Part shown: piece by piece, positions 9,421 to 18,353 of the stretch
Layout of the letters: each line of letters starts with the position of its first letter
Position numbering within the stretch: position 1 is the stretch's first letter
Made by a program: the position numbers and the translations under genes
Origin: an uncultured Oceanospirillaceae bacterium
GTDB taxonomy: Bacteria; Pseudomonadota; Gammaproteobacteria; Pseudomonadales; Balneatricaceae
NCBI GenBank assembly: GCA_937138495.1
Contig: CAKZPE010000005.1
Coordinates: 1-55,568 of the forward strand
Length of the DNA: 55,568 bases
Reading direction: 5' to 3'
The notes under the pieces: generated by a model
Told to the model about the DNA's origin: nothing
The model's database searches: none
Seen by the model: the letters and a program-made list of their open reading frames with translations, nothing else

Positions 9421-10353
9421 ATGCCTGAACTGATTCACGTTGCTGCCGCTGCCATCTTTAATGCTGAAGGGCAGGTGCTGCTTGCCTTTCGCAGTAAAAA
9501 ACAACACCAGGGAGGCCTGTGGGAGTTTCCAGGTGGAAAGGTGGAAACCGGTGAATCGGTTCGGGATGCATTGTCCCGGGAGCTTGAGGAAGAGCTGGGT
9601 ATCCGGATTGATCAGGATGCTACCCGGCCACTGATACAGGTGCCTTATCACTACCCGGATAAGTCTGTATTGCTGGATGTTTTCAAAGTATCCCGTTTTT
9701 CAGGTGTTCCCCATGGGGCTGAAGGCCAGCCGCTGAAGTGGGTGAGTATTGCTGATCTGGAAAATTATGATTTTCCTGCAGCCAATACGCCTATTGTAAA
9801 TGCGTTGCTGCTGCCTGAAACTATTGCCATAACTGGGCGTGCCGGTAGCTCAGATGAGTATCTTGAGAAATCCGCGTTGGCTATTAACAAGGGGGCGCAG
9901 TGGCTTATGTTGCGTGCCCATGAATTAGCGTCTGCTGAGCGGGTCAAGTTCGCCCGGCGAATACGTGATACTCAGCAAAACGTTTTATGTCTTAATGGCA
10001 GTGTAGCTGAAGGGAATGATGCAGCTGTTGAGGCATTGCATCTCGGTTCGGCCAGGCTGATGGAGTTGGATAATCGGGATGTATTTCAGGGGCGCTGGCT
10101 AAGCGCTTCCTGTCATAACGAAGAACAATTGCAAAAAGCAGTCACTCTTGGTTTAGACTTCGTTACCCTTTCACCGGTTAATTCCACTGCGACCCATCCT
10201 GATCAGTCCGGGATGGGCTGGCAGGCGTTTTCCCAGCTGGCCAATGCCTATCCTTTACCGGTTTATGCTTTAGGTGGGATGACTGTAAGTGATCTGAATC
10301 AGTGCTGGGAAAGTGGCGGGCAGGGTATTTGTGCAATTCGTGAGTTCTGGTAA
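9421..10353 (+). CDS. MutT-type Nudix hydrolase fused to a thiamine-phosphate-synthase-like domain
   Basis: The N-terminal domain (about 1-130) is a MutT-like Nudix hydrolase with the complete box G39-x5-E45-x7-R53-E54-L-x-E57-E58-x-G60-I; such enzymes clear 8-oxo-dGTP from the nucleotide pool. The C-terminal domain (about 150-310) resembles a TIM-barrel ThiE/TenI fold, with LGLDFVTLSPVNSTATHP and VYALGGM near the end. This fusion is common next to secA/argJ in Pseudomonas and relatives. The barrel lacks several residues expected of an active thiamine-phosphate synthase, so its role is unknown. It lies 18 bases after argJ and is probably co-transcribed. Confidence 0.9.
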   Translation: MPELIHVAAAAIFNAEGQVLLAFRSKKQHQGGLWEFPGGKVETGESVRDALSRELEEELGIRIDQDATRPLIQVPYHYPDKSVLLDVFKVSRFSGVPHGAEGQPLKWVSIADLENYDFPAANTPIVNALLLPETIAITGRAGSSDEYLEKSALAINKGAQWLMLRAHELASAERVKFARRIRDTQQNVLCLNGSVAEGNDAAVEALHLGSARLMELDNRDVFQGRWLSASCHNEEQLQKAVTLGLDFVTLSPVNSTATHPDQSGMGWQAFSQLANAYPLPVYALGGMTVSDLNQCWESGGQGICAIREFW

Positions 10354-10375
10354 CCGACGTGTTAGCCGTGTTAAA

Positions 10376-10603
10376 TCAATGTAAACGGGATTTGGCTTCG
10401 TCAATACGGCTTTCGGGGTCTTCAAAACTGCTGCTGTAATCATCCAGCTCAGGCTCGTTGGCAATCTGATATTCTTCGCTGGCCCAGGCCCCTAAATCCA
10501 GTGTTCGACAGCGCTCGCTGCAAAATGGCCGGGACTGGTTTTCGGTGCTCCACTCGCTTTTCTTACCACACTGCGGGCAGTTAACTGCAGGTTTGCTCAT
10601 CAT
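10376..10603 (-). CDS. yacG: DNA gyrase inhibitor YacG, zinc-finger protein
   Basis: Small zinc protein that binds GyrB and inhibits gyrase in E. coli. The 75-residue product has the four zinc ligands C9, C12, C28 and C32 in the pattern CPQC...FCSERC, followed by the conserved LDLGAW segment and an acidic tail. Its ATG (10603) overlaps the coaE stop, and a second ATG follows immediately at 10600, so the first codon is ambiguous by one residue. It is the last gene of the pilBCD-coaE-yacG run, an order also known in Pseudomonas. Confidence 0.93.
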   Translation of the reverse strand: MMSKPAVNCPQCGKKSEWSTENQSRPFCSERCRTLDLGAWASEEYQIANEPELDDYSSSFEDPESRIDEAKSRLH

Positions 10604-11217
10604 TTGTTCTCAGAATTGTCTGGGGTTTCAGCTTGCTGAAGAAACTCTGTATGCAGGTGGTCTACCTGTAATTTCAGCGCTGATTGTGGGCCGCTATTAT
10701 CAATGATGTGAGTAGCTTTGTCTAAACGTTCCGGACGGGGCATTTGTGCAGCAATGATCTTGCGTATCTGATCTTCAGAGTTACTGTCCCTGAGACTGCT
10801 GCGTTCAACCTGTATGTCTTCAGAAACATCCACAACAATTATTTGACTACATAGCTTATGTTGATCGGTTTCCAGCAGTAAGGGGGATGTAAGGATTACG
10901 TAAGGGCTTTGTGCGTTATTAAGCTGATTGACAATGCTCTCCCGAATAATTGGGTGGAGTAATGCTTCAAGCCATTTTCTTTCATCCGGTGCGGCGAATA
11001 CTCGCTTACGAAGCAGGGCTCTGTTTAGTCTGCCATCCGGATTTAATATTTCGTCACCGAAATGCTGGCTGATTTTTTTCAGTGCGGGGGTACCTGGCTC
11101 GACAACTTCACGGGCAACTATATCGGCATCAACAACAGTCATTCCTTGTGCAATGAATAGATCAGAAACAGCAGTTTTACCGCTGCCGATGCCGCCAGTA
11201 ATACCAATTATCAGCAT
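10600..11217 (-). CDS. coaE: Dephospho-CoA kinase CoaE
   Basis: Last step of coenzyme A synthesis: phosphorylates the 3' hydroxyl of dephospho-CoA with ATP. The 205-residue product starts with the P-loop GGIGSGKT at 8-15, followed by [13 protein letters not shown], the conserved dephospho-CoA binding stretch, and an RDSNSEDQI lid-like region. Length is normal. Start ATG 11217 is 2 bases after the pilD stop, and the gene end overlaps yacG, so the cluster appears to be one operon. Confidence 0.96.
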   Translation of the reverse strand: MLIIGITGGIGSGKTAVSDLFIAQGMTVVDADIVAREVVEPGTPALKKISQHFGDEILNPDGRLNRALLRKRVFAAPDERKWLEALLHPIIRESIVNQLNNAQSPYVILTSPLLLETDQHKLCSQIIVVDVSEDIQVERSSLRDSNSEDQIRKIIAAQMPRPERLDKATHIIDNSGPQSALKLQVDHLHTEFLQQAETPDNSENK

Positions 11218-11219
11218 CT

Positions 11220-12089
11220 TTATACCCGTAGGAAATGCAAATAAAAGCCGGTAATTTCATTGCCCCAAAGCATAGCGATCCAGCCAGCACAAGCCAGATA
11301 AGGGCCAAAAGGAATTGGGTTCTGAGCATCATGGCGGCGCAGTAATATCATAGTGATACCTAAAACAGCACCAACCAGAGACGATAAAAGAATAATCAAA
11401 GGTAGCATGCTGGCACCCGCCCAGGCTCCCAGCGCTGCGAGTAGCTTAAAATCACCGTAGCCCATACCTTCTTTACCGGTTAGCAGCTTAAACAGCCAGT
11501 AAATACTCCATAGGGAAAGGTAGCCCAGTACAGCCCCCCAAAGCGCTTGAGGCAAGGTGGTAAAATACTCAAAGCTGTTGACGATTAAACCAAGCCAGAT
11601 AAGTGGCAGGGTGATTTTGTCTGGTAGTAGCTGGTGGTCAACATCAATCATGGTCAGGCAAATTAAGCACCAGGTCAGAAAAATTAACGCCAGGCTAATC
11701 AGGTTAAAACCAAAATTGTAAACGATAAAACCGCTGAGTAATCCTGTTACGAGTTCAACAACCGGATAGCGTAGTGAGATCCTGGTCTTGCAGGACGAGC
11801 AGGCGCCACGCAGCAACAGGTAACTGATAACTGGTATATTCTCATACCAGCGAATTTTATGTTGACAGCTCGGGCAGGTAGAGGCTGGGACGCTGAGATT
11901 GAATTTATCAGTTATTATTTGCTCCGCAGTATCTCCATTAATTTCAGCTAGCTGAGCTTGCCATTCCCGTTCCATCATTACTGGCAAACGATAGATCACC
12001 ACGTTCAGGAAGCTGCCGACTAACACTGAAAAAATAAACGCGATGCTGATAGCCAGCCAAGGGGTAAGTGAAATGTATTCTAAAATCAT
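11220..12089 (-). CDS. pilD: Type IV prepilin peptidase / N-methyltransferase PilD
   Basis: Inner-membrane aspartyl protease that cleaves prepilin leaders after glycine and methylates the new N-terminal phenylalanine; it also processes type II secretion pseudopilins. The 289-residue product is polytopic. It has the cytoplasmic zinc cysteines C72, C75, C97 and C100 in two CxxC pairs, and both catalytic aspartates, D149 (MIDVDHQLLPD) and D213 (GYGDFK). It is immediately downstream of pilC and upstream of coaE. Confidence 0.96.
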   Translation of the reverse strand: MILEYISLTPWLAISIAFIFSVLVGSFLNVVIYRLPVMMEREWQAQLAEINGDTAEQIITDKFNLSVPASTCPSCQHKIRWYENIPVISYLLLRGACSSCKTRISLRYPVVELVTGLLSGFIVYNFGFNLISLALIFLTWCLICLTMIDVDHQLLPDKITLPLIWLGLIVNSFEYFTTLPQALWGAVLGYLSLWSIYWLFKLLTGKEGMGYGDFKLLAALGAWAGASMLPLIILLSSLVGAVLGITMILLRRHDAQNPIPFGPYLACAGWIAMLWGNEITGFYLHFLRV

Positions 12090-12103
12090 ATAAATAGAAT
12101 TCT

Positions 12104-13330
12104 CTAGATAACAGAACCTAACTGGAATATTGGTAGGTACATAGCAATAACCAGGCCGCCTACTAAAATCCCCAGTATGGCCATGATCATAGGTTCTATT
12201 AAGCTGGATAAATTATCGACAGCATTGTCGACTTCCTCTTCATAGAAGTTGGCTACTTTATCAAGCATCATATCCAAAGAGCCGGCTTCTTCGCCGATGG
12301 CAATCATTTGAGTGGCCATGGGAGGAAAAATACCGGTCATGTTGACGGCATTTTTTAATGATTGTCCGGTAGATACTCCGTTCTTGATTTGCATGATGGC
12401 TGTGGAATAAACGATATTACCGGATGCTCCAGCCGCTGAATCCAGAGCATTTACCAGAGGAACGCCTGCAGCAAAGGTAGTCGATAAGGTTCTCGCGAAA
12501 CGGGCGATAGCAGAGTTATGTAAAATGTTTCCGATGATGGGTAGCTTCAATACCGTCCGATCAACAGATGCCCGGAGTTTAGCAGAACTTTGCATGGCTT
12601 TTTGGAACAGATAACCCGATACGATGATTGCCAACAGTGCAATAAACCACCATTCACGGGCCACTACTGAGAGTCCAACAACAAACTGTGTAAATGCAGG
12701 CAGCTCTGCTCCAAATGACTGAAAAACACTTTCAAACTGTGGAACTACTTTGATCAGCAAAATCGCTGAGACGATTACACCAATTACAATAACAGCGATG
12801 GGATAGGTAAGTGCTTTTTTAATTTTAGCTTTGAGGGATTCAATTTTTTCTTTATAGGTCGCAATTCGGTCCAACATTGTTTCCAGTGAACCCGATTGCT
12901 CACCTGCCTGAACAAGATTACAGAATAGTTCATCAAAGTATTTTGGGTGTTTTTCTAATGCTCTGGCAAAACTTGTACCGCTGTTAACGTCACTCTTTAA
13001 CTCATGAATGACTTTTTTTAACTGTAACTTTTCAACCCCATTAGAAACAATGTCAAAACCCTGTAAAAGAGGCACACCGGATTTTAACATAGTAGCCATT
13101 TGGCGGGTGAATAACGCAATGTCTAACGGTTTGATTGGTTTTGTTGCTTTACTGAAAAAACTCTGAGACTGTTTTCGTACTTTACGGGGAACAATCCCCT
13201 GGCGGCGTAACTGAGCTTTGGCGATCGTCAGATTTTCCGCATTAATGGTGCCTTTGCTTAGATTACCTGTTTTGTCTTTTCCTTCCCATGAAAAGGTTAC
13301 TGGTAATTTTTCTTTCTTTTTTATAGCCAT
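12104..13330 (-). CDS. pilC: Type IV pilus inner-membrane platform protein PilC
   Basis: Polytopic platform protein that couples the PilB motor to pilin assembly. The 408-residue product shows two tandem GspF domains: the first with LFTRQMATMLKSGVPLLQGF, the second with ARFARTLSTTFAAGVPLVNAL. Each is followed by an EQSG or EEAG loop and membrane segments, and the protein ends with a conserved hydrophobic helix containing MYLPIFQLG. It lies between pilB and pilD with short gaps. Confidence 0.97.
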   Translation of the reverse strand: MAIKKKEKLPVTFSWEGKDKTGNLSKGTINAENLTIAKAQLRRQGIVPRKVRKQSQSFFSKATKPIKPLDIALFTRQMATMLKSGVPLLQGFDIVSNGVEKLQLKKVIHELKSDVNSGTSFARALEKHPKYFDELFCNLVQAGEQSGSLETMLDRIATYKEKIESLKAKIKKALTYPIAVIVIGVIVSAILLIKVVPQFESVFQSFGAELPAFTQFVVGLSVVAREWWFIALLAIIVSGYLFQKAMQSSAKLRASVDRTVLKLPIIGNILHNSAIARFARTLSTTFAAGVPLVNALDSAAGASGNIVYSTAIMQIKNGVSTGQSLKNAVNMTGIFPPMATQMIAIGEEAGSLDMMLDKVANFYEEEVDNAVDNLSSLIEPMIMAILGILVGGLVIAMYLPIFQLGSVI

Positions 13331-13350
13331 CAGCTTTTACTACCGTCCTG

Positions 13351-15069
13351 TCAGACTTTGATCACCCGGTTAATTTCTTCAAGGCTGGTGAGGCCCTGAC
13401 TCGCTTTTTGTAGCCCGGAGTGACGTAAAGTTTTAAATCCCTGTTTTACAGCAACATCCTGAATATCCAGTGAAGAACCGTTAGACATAATACTTTCTGC
13501 AATTTCCTGACTCATGGATAGCATTTCATAAATGCCCACACGTCCTTTGTAACCTTTGTTACACTTATTGCAGCCTTTCGGATCGGCCTCAAATAAGCTT
13601 AACTGATTAGCCAGCTGTTCATCACTAAAGCCCGCTTCTTTTAGTGCCTCTTTTGGGATGTTTGCGGGCTGTTTACAGTGTGTACAGAGTCGCCGGGCCA
13701 GTCGCTGTGCAATAATCAGGCTGACAGAAGTGGCAATGTTAAATGCCGGTACTCCCATATTTCGAAGTCGGGTTAATGTTTCCGGGGCGCTATTGGTGTG
13801 CAGGGTGGAGAGTACCATATGGCCGGTTTGTGCGGCCTTAATGCCAATCTCTGCAGTTTCCAAATCCCGGATCTCACCTACCATAACGACATCCGGATCC
13901 TGTCGGAGGAAGGCCCTTAGAGCTTCCGCGAATGTCAGACCTACTTTCGTATTAACGTGAACCTGGTTGATACCTTCCAGGTTAATTTCTACCGGATCTT
14001 CAGCAGTGGAAATATTGCGTTCGGTGGTGTTAAGAATGTTCAGACCGGTATATAGGGAAACGGTTTTACCACTACCGGTGGGGCCAGTTACAAGGATCAT
14101 TCCCTGAGGTTTTTCTAAGGTATCCAGATAAAGCGCTTTTTGGTCAGGTTCAAAGCCAAGGGCTTCTACGCCCATTTGTGCGCTGGTAGGATCAAGAATA
14201 CGCAGTACAATCTTTTCACCCCAAAGCGTTGGCAGGGTATTTACCCGGAAATCAATAGAACGTTTTTTGGACAGGCGCATTTTAATGCGGCCGTCCTGGG
14301 GCATGCGTCGCTCAGAAATGTCCATTTGGGACATGACTTTTAAACGGGCGGATAATTGTAGTGCGAGATTGGTGGGTGGTTTGGCTACTTCCTGCAGAAT
14401 GCCATCGACTCGGCTACGAATACGGTAACTTTTTTCGTAAGGTTCAAAGTGGATATCGGATGCGCCGCTTTTGATTGCGTCTAACAGTATCTTGTTAACG
14501 AAACGTACGATAGGCGCATCACTGGTGCCGTCGTCAGCCTGTTCGTCTTGCTGATTGTCGGTCGTGTCTTCAACATCAAGATTGTCTAAGTCGGCATCGT
14601 CAAGACCTTCCAGGGCAGAGTTTTGTTCGTCTAGGAAACTATCGATAAGACGATTAAGCTTATCTTCTTCAACAATAACCGCTTCTGTGGTTATGCCGGT
14701 ATTAAACTTGAATTCATCTAGCGCCTGTATATTGGTCGGGTCTGAGATGCCAACAAATAAGCGATTCTCCCGTTGTATCAGCGGAAGGGCGTGATGTTTA
14801 CTGATAAGCTTTTCATCAACTAGGCTTTTGGGCATGCTTTCCGGATCCAGCATATCGAGATCCAGAATGGGCATACCAAACTCATCCGCTGCTGCAGCGG
14901 CAGCGCGGTAAGCACTGACCAGACGGTTAGCAATAATATGGGAGATAAAGGGGGTTTGTTCTTCACGGGATGTTTTTAATGCCTCCATGGCAACATCTGA
15001 AGAAAAAACACCGTCATTAACCAGTCGTCTGGCAAGTCCGCTTAAAGGTTGAAAAGGCTGTAAACTCAT
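13351..15069 (-). CDS. pilB: Type IV pilus extension ATPase PilB
   Basis: Hexameric cytoplasmic ATPase that powers pilus extension. The 572-residue product has an N-terminal MshEN/GspE_N domain (about 1-150), Walker A GPTGSGKT at 329-336, the Asp box and atypical Walker B (RQDPDVVMVGEIRDLETA), the His box, and a tetracysteine zinc site made of CTHC and CNKC pairs. An acidic Asp/Glu-rich linker lies at about 152-184. No retraction ATPase (pilT) is present in the window. Confidence 0.97.
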   Translation of the reverse strand: MSLQPFQPLSGLARRLVNDGVFSSDVAMEALKTSREEQTPFISHIIANRLVSAYRAAAAAADEFGMPILDLDMLDPESMPKSLVDEKLISKHHALPLIQRENRLFVGISDPTNIQALDEFKFNTGITTEAVIVEEDKLNRLIDSFLDEQNSALEGLDDADLDNLDVEDTTDNQQDEQADDGTSDAPIVRFVNKILLDAIKSGASDIHFEPYEKSYRIRSRVDGILQEVAKPPTNLALQLSARLKVMSQMDISERRMPQDGRIKMRLSKKRSIDFRVNTLPTLWGEKIVLRILDPTSAQMGVEALGFEPDQKALYLDTLEKPQGMILVTGPTGSGKTVSLYTGLNILNTTERNISTAEDPVEINLEGINQVHVNTKVGLTFAEALRAFLRQDPDVVMVGEIRDLETAEIGIKAAQTGHMVLSTLHTNSAPETLTRLRNMGVPAFNIATSVSLIIAQRLARRLCTHCKQPANIPKEALKEAGFSDEQLANQLSLFEADPKGCNKCNKGYKGRVGIYEMLSMSQEIAESIMSNGSSLDIQDVAVKQGFKTLRHSGLQKASQGLTSLEEINRVIKV

Positions 15070-15269
15070 TGATTCCTCTGCTGAATTTAGCAGTATTGCT
15101 GCCTTGTATTTATCTTAGGTTGTAAAGTAACATTTATACGCCGGTTTGAAAAATTAAAGGACTGACCGGTGTGTAGAGAGACATATATGTTTCAGAAGAC
15201 TTGTCATTTTGCGATATCCTTTACTGGACTGACATGCAGGTTGGGTTAATATTAGCCATAAGCTTGTAG

Positions 15270-15324
15270 GGAGCAAGGATGAAGGGCTTATCGGCAAGGG
15301 AAAGTTTTGCTGGAGCAAGGATGA
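15270..15324 (+). repeat. Two 13-base direct repeats in the pilin leader region
   Basis: The sequence GGAGCAAGGATGA occurs at 15270-15282 and again at 15312-15324, 42 bases apart. Each copy resembles a ribosome site followed by ATG, and both ATGs are in frame with the downstream pilin. Confidence 0.6.
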
Positions 15325-15356
15325 TTTTAAAAATAATCTCTGTGGAGAGAAAGAGT

Positions 15357-15782
15357 ATGAAAAAACAACAGGGCTTTACCCTTATCGAATTAATGATCGT
15401 AGTTGCGATCATAGGTATTTTGGCTTCGATTGCGTTGCCTGCGTACCGAACATATACAGAACGTGCAGAGTTCTCTGAGGTAATTCTTGCGGCAGGCTCT
15501 TATAAAGCGTCCATGGAACTTGCTGTTCAAACAGGTGGCGTTGCTAACGTTGCAAGTTTAGCTGCAGGTCAATTAGGAATTCCTGCACGTGACCAAAACC
15601 CTGCTCAGCCTAATGTAAGTGATATTAACGCTGTTGGTGGTGTAATTACGGCAACAGGTGCTGGCTTTACAGCAGTGGGCGGTCAACAGCCTACTTATAC
15701 CCTTACTGCTGCGATAGCTAATGGAACTATTACTTGGACACGAGGTGGTACGTGTCTGGCTGCTGGGTTATGTACTAACTGA
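15357..15782 (+). CDS. pilA: Type IV pilin, PilA-like (first of a tandem pair)
   Basis: Major-type pilin subunit. The 141-residue precursor has a 6-residue leader ending in Gly, then [20 protein letters not shown], the class IVa methylation/assembly helix with Glu at mature position 5. The C-terminus has two cysteines only five residues apart (TCLAAGLC), a very small disulfide loop compared with the usual dozen or more residues. I chose ATG 15357 because it follows a GGAGAG ribosome site and gives the normal short leader; in-frame ATGs at 15279 and 15321 would give leaders of about 32 and 18 residues. It diverges from pilB. Confidence 0.93.
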   Translation: MKKQQGFTLIELMIVVAIIGILASIALPAYRTYTERAEFSEVILAAGSYKASMELAVQTGGVANVASLAAGQLGIPARDQNPAQPNVSDINAVGGVITATGAGFTAVGGQQPTYTLTAAIANGTITWTRGGTCLAAGLCTN

Positions 15783-15798
15783 TTTTAATCCGTTTATT

Positions 15799-15827
15799 AA
15801 AGAGGGGCTGCGGCCTCTCTTTTTTTA
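15799..15827 (+). terminator. Rho-independent terminator between the two pilin genes
   Basis: A 10-base stem with one G-T pair (15799-15808 with 15813-15822), a 4-base loop and a T run. It lies after the first pilin and before the second, so the two pilins may have separate or unequal transcripts. Confidence 0.85.
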
Positions 15828-15868
15828 TCTTTTCTAGGTGAAATGATGTGGTACAGGAGGGCATAATA

Positions 15869-16294
15869 ATGAAAACTCAACGTGGTTTTACATTAATTGA
15901 GTTGATGATTGTTGTTGCCGTTATAGGTATTCTGACTGCGATAGCCCTTCCTGTTTATTCTACGTATACAGACCGTGCAAGGTTTTCAGAGGTGGTTGCC
16001 GCAACCAAACCTGTGAAAATTGCGGTTGAAACAGCTGTAAGACTGAATGATATTGCAGCGGTAGCTAGTCTTGCACCTGGTAATCTGGGAATACCTGGTA
16101 ATGTTGCTGATGCACCTCAAGCGCGAGTAGGTTTTGTGGGTTTAGGTAACGGCGATGGTGTAATTACTGCCCGGGGAGTTGGTTTTGCCCCTATTAATAA
16201 TGCCCAGCCTGTTTTTGAATTAAGAGGCGCTATTAATAATGGTACGGTAGTTTGGACTCGTGCAGGTACTTGTCTTCAGGCTGGCCTTTGTTAA
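15869..16294 (+). CDS. Type IV pilin, PilA-like (second of a tandem pair)
   Basis: A paralogue of the pilin just upstream: also 141 residues, with a 6-residue leader MKTQRG before [16 protein letters not shown] and Glu at mature position 5. The mature parts share the helix, the pattern VASLA-x-G-x-LGIP, GVITA and a closing TCLQAGLC, but the middle differs clearly. It ends at the second cysteine. The ATG has a strong AGGAGG ribosome site at 15856-15861. It could be a second major pilin, an alternative antigenic form, or a minor pilin; sequence alone does not decide. Confidence 0.9.
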   Translation: MKTQRGFTLIELMIVVAVIGILTAIALPVYSTYTDRARFSEVVAATKPVKIAVETAVRLNDIAAVASLAPGNLGIPGNVADAPQARVGFVGLGNGDGVITARGVGFAPINNAQPVFELRGAINNGTVVWTRAGTCLQAGLC

Positions 16295-16313
16295 TAGACT
16301 ATTTGATAAGAAC

Positions 16314-16338
16314 ATCCGGCTGAGGTCGGATTTTTTTT
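16314..16338 (+). terminator. Rho-independent terminator after the second pilin
   Basis: ATCCGGC (16314-16320) pairs with GGTCGGAT (16325-16331) including a G-T pair, with a short loop, then a T run of eight. It lies 20 bases after the pilin stop and just before the next small gene. Confidence 0.8.
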
Positions 16339-16354
16339 GTGTTTTAATTGGCTT

Positions 16355-16705
16355 ATGAAAAAAACACTTTTAATTATCGTCATCGCTGTAGCTGCCGGTG
16401 TGGGCTACTTTCTTGAAACTAAAAAGGTACAGGTGACTACGCAACAGCGTGCATCTGTTGAAGTTGCATTGGCGTCGGAGTCTGAAAAATACCCTGCTAC
16501 GCCGGTGTGGTGGGCGGATGGTGATATTTTGGCTGTAGGAATGAGAGCTGCGGATGAAACAGTTATAACCGCCGGTGCGAAAGGTATCTGTAAGATTCTC
16601 TGGAAGTATGACGTAAACCGTACGGCTGTTGAGATTTATGATATTGAAAAGATTCAGCAGAATGATGACTGGAAAATGATCGGCGGGGCAGATTGCCGCC
16701 GTTAA
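16355..16705 (+). CDS. Hypothetical membrane-anchored or secreted small protein
   Basis: I do not recognise this family. The 116-residue product begins MKKTLLIIVIAVAAGVGYFL, an uncleaved signal anchor or signal peptide, followed by a soluble part with two cysteines (GICKILW and the near-terminal GADCRR) that could form a disulfide. The ATG at 16355 is preferred over an upstream TTG at 16337 because it begins at the lysine-rich signal start, but no good ribosome site is visible. It follows the pilin terminator by 16 bases on the same strand; a link to pili is only suggested by position. Confidence 0.65.
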   Translation: MKKTLLIIVIAVAAGVGYFLETKKVQVTTQQRASVEVALASESEKYPATPVWWADGDILAVGMRAADETVITAGAKGICKILWKYDVNRTAVEIYDIEKIQQNDDWKMIGGADCRR

Positions 16706-16725
16706 GCATTAAACTTATACATGAG

Positions 16726-16755
16726 TACGTGTTATCCGTTCCCGAATAACACGTA
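16726..16755. repeat. Inverted repeat between convergent genes
   Basis: TACGTGTTAT (16726-16735) and ATAACACGTA (16746-16755) form a perfect 10-base stem with a 10-base loop between the small hypothetical gene and the end of nadC. There is no clear T run. It may be a bidirectional transcription end. Confidence 0.5.
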
Positions 16756-16766
16756 TGATGACTTAT

Positions 16767-17618
16767 TTATTCTGAAATAAACCGCATTGACAGATCTATA
16801 GCCCGGCAGTCCTTGGTTAACAGACCGATGGAAATATAATCCACGCCAGTTTCAGCGATAGGGAGTAATGTCTGATCGCTGATTCCGCCGGATGCTTCAA
16901 GTTTAACCGGTTTACCCAATTGGATATTCTTTTCGACCGCTGCCCGCATATTCTCAAGGCTGAAGTTATCCAGCATGACTGTGTCGGCGCCAGCATCCAG
17001 CGCTTGCTGGAATTCATCCATACTTTCAACTTCAACTTCAACGGGCTTGCCCGGTTCATTGTGCTTGGCTGTGGCTACAGCATTTGCGATTGAGCCGCAG
17101 GCCATGATGTGGTTTTCTTTGATAAGGAATGCATCGTAGAGGCCGATACGGTGATTGTATCCACCGCCGCAGCTTACCGCATACTTCTGGGCATTACGCA
17201 GGCCTGGAATAGTTTTGCGTGTATCTAACAATTTAACGTCAGTGTCGGCAACCAGAGAAGCGTAATGCGCGCTGATAGTGGCGGTACCGGACAGGCTTTG
17301 CAGGAAATTCAGCGCGGCGCGTTCTGCCGTCAGCATAGAGCGGGCGGGACCTTCAATTTCGAAGAGTGTCTGATCCGCGCTGACCCGGTCACCGTCTTTG
17401 ACCTTCCAGTTCAGCTGCATGCGACTGTCCACCTGGCTATAAACTTCGCTTACCCAGGCGGCACCACAGATAACAGCGTCCTCGCGACAGATAACCCGTG
17501 CTTTGGCTGTCTGATCTTCCGGAATCAGGCGCGCGGTAATATCTCCATCACCAATATCTTCTGCCAGAGCATTTGCGACGGTTGTATGCAGATCCGCGAG
17601 TAATGGTGATTGGGTCAT
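16767..17618 (-). CDS. nadC: Nicotinate-nucleotide pyrophosphorylase (carboxylating), quinolinate phosphoribosyltransferase
   Basis: Converts quinolinate and PRPP to nicotinate mononucleotide in de novo NAD synthesis. The 283-residue product (family about 280-300) has the N-terminal substrate-binding domain and the barrel motifs [49 protein letters not shown] and KLEASGGI, which include the basic residues that bind quinolinate and PRPP. It is divergent from ampD, an arrangement common in Pseudomonas-like genomes. Confidence 0.97.
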   Translation of the reverse strand: MTQSPLLADLHTTVANALAEDIGDGDITARLIPEDQTAKARVICREDAVICGAAWVSEVYSQVDSRMQLNWKVKDGDRVSADQTLFEIEGPARSMLTAERAALNFLQSLSGTATISAHYASLVADTDVKLLDTRKTIPGLRNAQKYAVSCGGGYNHRIGLYDAFLIKENHIMACGSIANAVATAKHNEPGKPVEVEVESMDEFQQALDAGADTVMLDNFSLENMRAAVEKNIQLGKPVKLEASGGISDQTLLPIAETGVDYISIGLLTKDCRAIDLSMRFISE

Positions 17619-17812
17619 GTGTCTCTCGTTTAAAGCTATGAATTGGCATGGGAGCTATTGTTTTGCAGATAGCATTAGCCAGGGTCTGCAAGGTAGAATA
17701 ACCGGCAATTTATGGCGCGATAGTTTAATTCAGTCGGATAATATATGCACCCTGAGTTTTCCTTTCGGGCGTTCATTGAGCGTGTATGCTTTTCAGATAA
17801 GAGCTGTTGATT

Positions 17813-18349
17813 ATGAAAATTGTGGATGGCTGGTTAACCACGGCCGACGTGTGCGAGTCGCCGAATCAGAGTGAGCGGCCGGTTGGTGTATCGCCGGACT
17901 TGTTGGTCGTGCACAACATCAGTTTGCCGCCGGGGCGGTTTGGTGGCGGTTTTGTTGAAGCGTTTTTTCAGAATCAGCTGAATACCGCCGATCATCCATA
18001 TTTCGCTGAGATCAGTCACCTGCAGGTGTCGGCGCATGTACTTATCGAACGTACAGGTCGTTTGGTGCAGTTTGTTTCCTTCGATAAGCGTGCCTGGCAT
18101 GCCGGTGTTTCGTCGTATGAAGGGCGGGAAGCCTGTAATGACTTTTCTATTGGCATTGAAATGGAAGGCTGTGATGAGGTGCCTTATACCCTGATCCAGT
18201 ATCAAATGCTGTCTGAGGTGCATAAGGCATTACAAACGTATTACCCTCAACTCTCTGAACAGTCAGTGACTGGTCATTCAGATATTGCTCCCGGCCGGAA
18301 AACGGATCCGGGTAAAGCATTTAACTGGCGGTATTTTAAATCCCTGTAA
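17813..18349 (+). CDS. ampD: 1,6-anhydro-N-acetylmuramyl-L-alanine amidase AmpD
   Basis: Cytoplasmic zinc amidase that removes the peptide from anhydro-muropeptides during cell-wall recycling; its loss raises ampC expression in species that have it. The 178-residue product has the zinc ligands H34 (VVHNISLPPG), H155 and D165 (TGHSDIAPGRKTDPG), and the conserved RAWHAGVS and NDFSIGIEMEG segments. ATG 17813 was chosen by alignment with known AmpD N-termini (MKIVDGWL); an in-frame TTG at 17807 adds two residues. No ampC or ampR is visible in the window. Confidence 0.96.
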   Translation: MKIVDGWLTTADVCESPNQSERPVGVSPDLLVVHNISLPPGRFGGGFVEAFFQNQLNTADHPYFAEISHLQVSAHVLIERTGRLVQFVSFDKRAWHAGVSSYEGREACNDFSIGIEMEGCDEVPYTLIQYQMLSEVHKALQTYYPQLSEQSVTGHSDIAPGRKTDPGKAFNWRYFKSL

Positions 18350-18353
18350 GCCT

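Noticed and set aside
15241..15258. Sigma-54 promoter for the first pilin (GG and GC 10 bases apart)
   Set aside because: The spacing fits -24/-12, but the elements read TTGGGTTA and TAGC rather than TTGGCAC and TTGC. Too weak to call.
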